DNA of 9,709 nucleotides from Shimia_B sp038527375. Lineage in GTDB: Bacteria > Pseudomonadota > Alphaproteobacteria > Rhodobacterales > Rhodobacteraceae. Each line of letters begins with the position of its first letter. The stretch's first letter is position 1. The stretch is taken from contig JBCBFU010000077.1 in NCBI GenBank assembly GCA_038527375.1, forward strand, positions 1-9,709. Direction: 5' to 3'. Positions 6,242 to 9,709 of this stretch are shown in pieces. Both the position numbers and the translations under genes were made by a program. Under the pieces are notes generated by a model. It saw only the letters and a program-made list of their open reading frames with translations. It did no database searches and had not been told where the DNA came from.

Positions 6242-6917
6242 CGCGCGCCAGACGGGCACACGTGTCGTGGCGCTGGGCGTCGCGGCAATCGTGGCGATCC
6301 TGGCCGTAACCGGTGCGCTCCTTCTGTGGACGCTGCCGGATGCCAACGCGTTCAACACGCGGGTCGAGCAGCTCTTTGTCGAGAACGACAACCTGAACTC
6401 CGGGGCCGAAATCAAGCTGCTGGAGATCCTGGCGGAATCCGGCACCGCGTTTTCGGACGTCTTGGCGAGCTATCGGCTCGTGATCTTTGTGCTGCTGATC
6501 TTTGCCACGGCGCTTTTGATCGCGACCCTCGTCTTCCTCGTTGCGCTGATCGCCATGAACCGCCGGATGAGCGAGATCGAGCGGACGGGCATTCAGGTAA
6601 ATTCGCTTGTGATCAGCCGCGACACGAATGTCGTGTTGCTCAACAACATGGAATTCAAACTGACCGAGGCCGCGATTGAAACCCTGTCTGTGCTCGCAGA
6701 GGCGCGGATGGATGGGGACGTGCTGTCGGGGTCCGAGCTTGAGGCCGTGATATCCGGCCGCTCGGCCGCCGACTGTGACGAGGCCGCGGGCGCCACGCGG
6801 ATCAAACGCTTGCGTGACGCGCTGGGCAATCAGATGGTCAGCGAGTTGTTGGTCAAGAACATCGCCCGCAAGGGTTACATGCTGTCGATCGAAGCTGACG
6901 TCATCAAGATGGTCTAG
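6213..6917 (+). CDS. Membrane-anchored winged-helix DNA-binding protein
   Basis: A 234-aa protein, read as a one-component membrane regulator. There are two transmembrane helices (about 18-40 and 88-114) around a 45-residue periplasmic loop rich in Glu, Asp and Leu. A basic stretch (NRRM) after helix 2 puts the C-terminus in the cytoplasm. Residues about 134-229 form an OmpR/PhoB-like winged helix: FKLTEAAIETLSVLAEA, then an eL-type helix (SGSELEAVISG), TRIKRLRDALG (recognition region) and ARKGYML (wing). In ToxR/CadC proteins the winged helix is N-terminal; here the order is reversed. GTG 6213 is preferred because AAAGGA lies 6 bases upstream; ATG 6198 is possible but has no ribosome site. 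It overlaps the secreted-protein gene by 29 bases. Its stop TAG overlaps that of the convergent gene at 6914. A role in sensing envelope state through its partner is inferred. Confidence 0.8.
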   Translation: MLETSSSATDARQTGTRVVALGVAAIVAILAVTGALLLWTLPDANAFNTRVEQLFVENDNLNSGAEIKLLEILAESGTAFSDVLASYRLVIFVLLIFATALLIATLVFLVALIAMNRRMSEIERTGIQVNSLVISRDTNVVLLNNMEFKLTEAAIETLSVLAEARMDGDVLSGSELEAVISGRSAADCDEAAGATRIKRLRDALGNQMVSELLVKNIARKGYMLSIEADVIKMV

Positions 6918-7195
6918 CCGCGGCTGAGCGTGCAATTGCCACGCGCATCGCAGTCCCACAACCGCCCATCCGGCGCCACCCACATCCCCACAACATAAGA
7001 CTGCGTCCGGTAGCGTGGGCTCAGATGGCCTGCTGATGGCGTCGCCTGCCCCTGGCCGGTCAACGCGTAGTGCGTGTTCGCCGATGTCTTGCCCTTGATA
7101 TACGTGTCGTAAATCCCCTGCCCGGTGTTTTGGGCAATCGCGGGGGCTGCGCCGACGAACAGTGCAGCGACGGCTGCAAGGCTGCGATAAAACAT
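6914..7195 (-). CDS. Small secreted protein with TSANTHYALTGQG motif (paralogue A)
   Basis: A 93-aa protein. ATG 7195 follows GGAG by 6 bases and opens a Sec signal peptide (MFYRSLAAVAALFVGAAPAI, cleaved near AIA at 19-21). The mature protein is about 72 aa. The motif TSANTHYALTGQG at residues 37-49 is identical in the gene at 7314-7625. The C-terminal part, YVVGMWVAPDGRLWDCDARG, has an aromatic, beta-like character and two cysteines (82, 88) that may form a tight disulfide loop. No family is recognised. It is convergent with the winged-helix gene; both stops lie in the palindrome CTAG at 6914-6917. It sits downstream of its paralogue on the same strand, 118 bases apart with hairpins between, so the two may be separate transcripts. 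Confidence 0.75.
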   Translation of the reverse strand: MFYRSLAAVAALFVGAAPAIAQNTGQGIYDTYIKGKTSANTHYALTGQGQATPSAGHLSPRYRTQSYVVGMWVAPDGRLWDCDARGNCTLSRG

Positions 7196-7234
7196 AGTGA
7201 TCTCCGATCCCGTTTGATGATGGGACCGGAGTGA

Positions 7235-7269
7235 CCGCAGGTCCGAGCGTCAGCCGGACGGACCTGCGG
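7235..7269 (-). other. Perfect 11-bp hairpin between the two paralogues
   Basis: CCGCAGGTCCG (7235-7245) pairs perfectly with CGGACCTGCGG (7259-7269), loop 13 bases. It lies 40 bases before the start of paralogue A and 45 bases after the stop of paralogue B. No T tract follows on the minus strand. It may be a transcript-end structure of paralogue B, a leader structure of paralogue A, or an operator. Confidence 0.45.
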
Positions 7270-7271
7270 CA

Positions 7272-7301
7272 GAAACAAGGCTTGAACAGCCGATTTGTTT
7301 C
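7272..7301 (-). terminator. Possible terminator hairpin of paralogue B
   Basis: GAAACAA (7272-7278) pairs with TTGTTTC (7295-7301), and inside it GGCT (7279-7282) pairs with AGCC (7288-7291), giving an 11-bp stem with a 3-base bulge, 12 bases after the stop at 7314. It lacks a clear T tract on the minus strand, so termination is only suggested. Confidence 0.4.
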
Positions 7302-7313
7302 AAAGGCTGTGTG

Positions 7314-7625
7314 TCACCACTTGTGCTTTTTGGGCGCGTGATGGTGTTTCGGCGCGTGGTAGATCACCGGCGGCGGCGATGGCGGCACCCACCCGGTGGC
7401 GGCCTGCGCCCGCGATGTCACGGGCTTGCCTTGGCCGGTCAGTGCATAGTGCGTATTGGCCGATGTGCCCGGTGCCTGTTGCGACCGCGCGGCAGAACTG
7501 AGCGCTGCAATCCCGAGCAAGATGCCCTTAGCCGCCAGATAGTCGGCCTGTGCCGGTGCGGTGGTGCCCGCCGTCAGCAACGCCGCGCAGGCAGCAGCCG
7601 CCGAAAAACGTTTGATACGTGTCAT
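7314..7625 (-). CDS. Small secreted protein with TSANTHYALTGQG motif and His-rich tail (paralogue B)
   Basis: A 103-aa protein. ATG 7625 is chosen because GGGGGA lies 6 bases upstream and a signal peptide begins there (MTRIKRFSAAAACAALLTAG, cleaved near AQA at 25-27); the in-frame ATG at 7658 lacks both. A short hydrophobic segment follows (AAKGILLGIAAL, 31-42), which could be a second membrane-active helix. The motif TSANTHYALTGQG at 54-66 is identical to that of the 6914-7195 gene. The rest differs: a Pro-rich stretch (VPPSPPPV) and a basic, His-rich end with His at 90, 94, 95, 96 and 101, ending KKHKW, which may bind metal ions or anionic surfaces. The mature part has no cysteine. A perfect TTAA-N7-TTAA site lies 45 bases upstream. 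Function unknown. Confidence 0.75.
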   Translation of the reverse strand: MTRIKRFSAAAACAALLTAGTTAPAQADYLAAKGILLGIAALSSAARSQQAPGTSANTHYALTGQGKPVTSRAQAATGWVPPSPPPVIYHAPKHHHAPKKHKW

Positions 7626-7669
7626 GTGAAGTCCCCCAACCCCGAAAGACGCTGTCAAAGCAGCTTAGG

Positions 7670-7684
7670 TTAACGAAGGGTTAA
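7670..7684 (-). promoter_or_regulatory. Predicted CtrA binding site TTAA-N7-TTAA
   Basis: TTAA at 7670-7673 and TTAA at 7681-7684 are separated by exactly 7 bases, the full CtrA site of alphaproteobacteria. On the minus strand the second half extends to TTAACC, as in the consensus. The surrounding plus-strand bases are also a direct repeat (GGTTAACGAAG, then GGTTAACGCAAG) of 11-base period. The site lies 45 bases upstream of the start of paralogue B and 33 bases past the end of the GMC gene. A TTGACA (7653-7658) lies between site and gene, but no good -10 was found. Confidence 0.55.
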
Positions 7685-7717
7685 CGCAAGATCAGGGATG
7701 TTGGTTCCGCCTGCGAC

Positions 7718-9331
7718 TTATTCGGCAGCCTGCGCCATGGCCTGCCCGGTGATCAGGTCCGACGCCTTTTCACCGATCATGATCGCAGGGGCATTGGTGT
7801 TGCCTGACACGATCTCGGGCATGATCGAACAATCGGCCACCCGCAGCCCCGCAACACCGTGGACCCGCAACTGATCGTCCACGACGGCATCGGGGCCATG
7901 CCCCATCTTGCAGGTGCCCGTGGGGTGATAGATCGAGGCCGTGTTGTTGCGCGCCCAGTCGAGCGTCGCGTCATAGTCTTCGATGTCGAGATCGGGATGG
8001 GGCCGAAACTCTTCCGAGATTTTAGATGTCAGCGGCGCATGCCGGGCAATCCGACGCGCGATGTTCACCCCCGCCACAACCGTGTCGCAGTCGGTCTTGG
8101 TGGCCAGATAGTTCGGGATGATCTTGGGATAGGTGCGCGGCCCCGGCCCGTTCAGGCGGATCTCGCCCCGGCTTTCAGGGCGCAACTGGCACACCGACAT
8201 GGTGAAGGCCGAAAACGGATCGGCGCCCTTGCCCGGGTTTTCCGCCGACAGGGGCTGCACGTGGAATTGAATATCCGGGGTTTCGATGTCTTCGCGCGTT
8301 TTCAGGAACCCGGTCGCCAAACTGGCGGCCATGGTCATCGGACCCGCGCGGAACATCAGATACTTCAAACCGATGCGCGCCTGCCCAAAGAGCGTCGAGA
8401 CCTCGTCATTGAGCGTGGGTTCATTGCATTTGTAGACCAGCCGCGCCTGCAGGTGGTCCTGCATGTTTTTGCCAACGCCCGGCAAATCGACCGCCACGTC
8501 AATTCCGTTCTCGCGCAGTTGGTCGGCTTCGCCGATGCCCGACAACATCAGAACCTGCGGGGAATTGATGGCCCCACCGCACAAAATGACCTCTCGCGCG
8601 GCGCTGACGATCTGCTTGCGGCCCGCGCGGTCGGTATATTCCACACCGGTGGCGCGTTTGCCTTCCAACACGATCCGCTCGACCTGCGCATGGGTGCGAA
8701 TTTCGAGGTTCGGACGCTTCTTTGCCGGGTTCAGGAATGCGACCGCGGAACTGCACCGCCGCCCATTGCGCGCGGTCAGTTGAAAGAAGCCGACACCTTC
8801 CTGATCCGCGCCGTTGTAGTCGGGGTTGAATTTGTATCCTGCCGCCTGCGCGGCGGCGACCCAGGCGTCCGTGATGGGGCGCTGGATACGCATGTTCGAG
8901 ACCGACAGCCCCCCGTCTTCGCCGTGGAATTCGTCCGCGCCACGCTCGTTCGCCTCGGAGCGTTTGAACAGGGGAAGCACATCGTCCCAGCCCCAGCCGC
9001 GATTGCCCATCTGCCGCCAGCGGTCATAGTCTTCCGGCTGCCCGCGTACATAGAGCAAGCCATTCAGTGAGGATGAGCCACCCAGAACCTTGCCACGGGG
9101 CCATTCGATGGACCGCCCGTTCAAACCGGGATCGGGTTCGGTCTTGTAGCACCAGTCGACGCTCGGGTTATGGATGGTTTTGAAGTAGCCGACCGGGATG
9201 TGAATCCACGGGTTCAGATCGCGCCCGCCAGCCTCCAACAAAACGACCTTGTTGGACGGATCGGCGCTCAGTCGATTGGCAAGAACACACCCTGCCGACC
9301 CAGCCCCAACAATCACATAATCCGCACTCAA
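7718..9331 (-). CDS. GMC-family FAD-dependent oxidoreductase (choline/alcohol dehydrogenase type)
   Basis: A 537-aa flavoenzyme that oxidises an alcohol to an aldehyde. The N-terminal dinucleotide fold has GAGSAG at 9-14 and LLEAGG ending the second strand. The GMC signature RGKVLGGSSSLNGLLYVRG is near residues 79-97. The second signature, GGAINSPQVLMLSGIG, is near 251-266. The catalytic pair fits: H469 in HPTGTCKMG and N513 in GNTNAPA, with the spacing of choline oxidase (His466/Asn510). There is no signal peptide, so it is cytoplasmic or loosely membrane-associated. It resembles BetA- and AlkJ-type enzymes; motifs do not settle the substrate. The start appears to be TTG (9329-9331), 9 bases after GGAGG; no ATG or GTG fits the conserved N-terminus. 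It is divergent from a TRAP binding-protein gene, so it may oxidise an imported compound. Confidence 0.9.
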   Translation of the reverse strand: MSADYVIVGAGSAGCVLANRLSADPSNKVVLLEAGGRDLNPWIHIPVGYFKTIHNPSVDWCYKTEPDPGLNGRSIEWPRGKVLGGSSSLNGLLYVRGQPEDYDRWRQMGNRGWGWDDVLPLFKRSEANERGADEFHGEDGGLSVSNMRIQRPITDAWVAAAQAAGYKFNPDYNGADQEGVGFFQLTARNGRRCSSAVAFLNPAKKRPNLEIRTHAQVERIVLEGKRATGVEYTDRAGRKQIVSAAREVILCGGAINSPQVLMLSGIGEADQLRENGIDVAVDLPGVGKNMQDHLQARLVYKCNEPTLNDEVSTLFGQARIGLKYLMFRAGPMTMAASLATGFLKTREDIETPDIQFHVQPLSAENPGKGADPFSAFTMSVCQLRPESRGEIRLNGPGPRTYPKIIPNYLATKTDCDTVVAGVNIARRIARHAPLTSKISEEFRPHPDLDIEDYDATLDWARNNTASIYHPTGTCKMGHGPDAVVDDQLRVHGVAGLRVADCSIMPEIVSGNTNAPAIMIGEKASDLITGQAMAQAAE

Positions 9332-9353
9332 CGTATCAATCCTCCCCAGATTG

Positions 9354-9398
9354 AAAAAAAGTCTATGCAGAATGCCAAAGCTAATCTAGGCTTTTTTT
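9354..9398. promoter_or_regulatory. Near-perfect dyad in the GMC/TRAP divergent promoter region
   Basis: AAAAAAAGTCTA (9354-9365) pairs with TAGGCTTTTTTT (9387-9398): 11 Watson-Crick pairs and one G-T, with a 21-base spacer. It lies inside the AT-rich 108-base gap between two divergent starts (9331 minus, 9440 plus). On the plus strand the right arm ends in seven T, so it could act as a terminator or attenuator for a leader transcript. As a symmetric element in a shared promoter it could equally be an operator. A TATAAA at 9401-9406 is a possible -10 for the TRAP gene, though no good -35 is spaced to it. Confidence 0.45.
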
Positions 9399-9439
9399 GA
9401 TATAAAACGTCTCAATAATTGCCTAATCGGGAGGATATA

Positions 9440-9709
9440 ATGGCGATCAATGACCGTATCAAAGGAGTCTCACGTCGAGATTTCTTTAAGATTGCAGGGA
9501 ACTACGGGCTGAGCTCGACGCTCCTTGCTGCAAGTGCCTTTGGTGGCGCAATGACCACCGCAAACCTCGCTGCCGCGGCAGAATCAACGTATGAAAAGCG
9601 GTTTGCCAAGGAGCCCAAGTTCACGCTCAAGTTCGGCGCGGCAGCGAGGTTTGCGGTGGTCATTGCGCCACCAAAGGCACTTGCAGCAAGGAGCGTCGAG
9701 CTCAGCCCG
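9440..9709 (+). CDS. TRAP transporter solute-binding protein, DctP type (5' fragment)
   Basis: Only the first codons are present. ATG 9440 follows GGGAGG by 5 bases. The protein starts MAINDRIKGVSRRDFFKIAG; SRRDFFK is a twin-arginine (Tat) motif, followed by a hydrophobic stretch and an Ala-rich cleavage region (ANLAAAAES). The mature start, STYEKRFAKEPKFTLKFGAA, resembles periplasmic binding proteins of tripartite ATP-independent transporters, which take up carboxylates and related compounds. Reliable sequence ends near base 9636. From 9637 on, the DNA is an exact reverse complement of 9505-9577, so the final 24 or so codons are not true protein sequence even though no stop occurs. The gene is divergent from the GMC oxidoreductase and shares its promoter region. 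The ligand cannot be inferred. Confidence 0.7.
   Translation, partial: MAINDRIKGVSRRDFFKIAGNYGLSSTLLAASAFGGAMTTANLAAAAESTYEKRFAKEPKFTLKFGAAARFAVVIAPPKALAARSVELSP
9505..9709. repeat. Perfect 73-bp inverted repeat at the window end, likely a fold-back artefact
   Basis: Bases 9637-9709 are the exact reverse complement of 9505-9577, without mismatch, around a 59-base spacer (9578-9636). The right arm runs to the last base of the window. The left arm is normal signal-peptide coding sequence of the TRAP gene; the right arm breaks family similarity just after KFGAA. An inverted copy confined to the contig end is typical of template-switch chimeras from amplification or of assembly errors. Confidence 0.9.

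Noticed and set aside
7859..9070. 403-codon plus-strand open frame opposite the GMC oxidoreductase
   Set aside because: Antisense shadow of a well-supported gene; no motifs, no ribosome site, low-complexity Arg/His/Gly-rich translation.
722..9331. AlkB plus GMC dehydrogenase as an alkane-degradation cluster (AlkB/AlkJ)
   Set aside because: The genes are about 6 kb apart, on opposite strands and separated by unrelated genes; no rubredoxin, AlkH or AlkS is present.
9505..9709. Inverted repeat as a mobile-element end, attC site or regulatory hairpin
   Set aside because: The left arm is ordinary TRAP signal-peptide coding sequence, there are no target duplications or transposase, and the right arm stops exactly at the window end; a chimera explains it better.
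1..9709. tRNA, rRNA, CRISPR or phage/IS genes
   Set aside because: No cloverleaf-like segment, repeat-spacer array, transposase or integrase motif was found by reading either strand.

Overview
The window looks like a contig end from a marine alphaproteobacterium of the Rhodobacteraceae (Roseobacter group). This rests on high GC content with strong codon bias, a CcrM-type GANTC methyltransferase beside rnhB, a CtrA-like TTAA-N7-TTAA site, a Tat-exported TRAP solute-binding protein, and the style of the small secreted proteins. No database search was possible; family calls come from recognised motifs.

Left part (1-3252, mostly + strand): the 3' two thirds of mutY (A/G mismatch glycosylase); an AlkB-family membrane di-iron hydroxylase; a 40-codon peptide gene on the opposite strand that shares its stop region with alkB; and an unrecognised, secreted, helix-rich protein of 379 aa. 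Middle part (3253-5190, - strand): rnhB (RNase HII) followed by ccrM. The rnhB-ccrM gap holds a predicted promoter with three GANTC sites in 39 bp, the signature of a methylation-sensitive ccrM promoter. A strong intrinsic terminator ends ccrM.

Right-centre part (5325-7625): five short genes for envelope proteins, mostly unrecognised. They are a Cys-repeat secreted protein (-), a small secreted protein (+) overlapping a membrane-bound winged-helix regulator (+), and two tandem small secreted proteins (-) sharing an identical 13-residue motif. The last of these has a perfect TTAA-N7-TTAA site upstream. This is the least explained part of the window and the best candidate for an undescribed envelope-sensing or cell-surface module, but any joint function is inference.

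Right end (7718-9709): a GMC-family FAD oxidoreductase (-), divergent from a DctP-type TRAP solute-binding protein (+). A near-perfect dyad lies between them. The last 73 bases are an exact reverse complement of 9505-9577, inside the TRAP gene's signal-peptide region. This looks like a fold-back chimera at the contig end, so sequence after about 9636 should not be trusted.

Genes act in DNA repair and replication maintenance (mutY, rnhB), DNA methylation and cell cycle (ccrM), lipid or alkane oxidation (alkB-like), and import and oxidation of an organic substrate (TRAP plus GMC oxidoreductase). No RNA genes, CRISPR arrays, insertion sequences or phage genes were seen.
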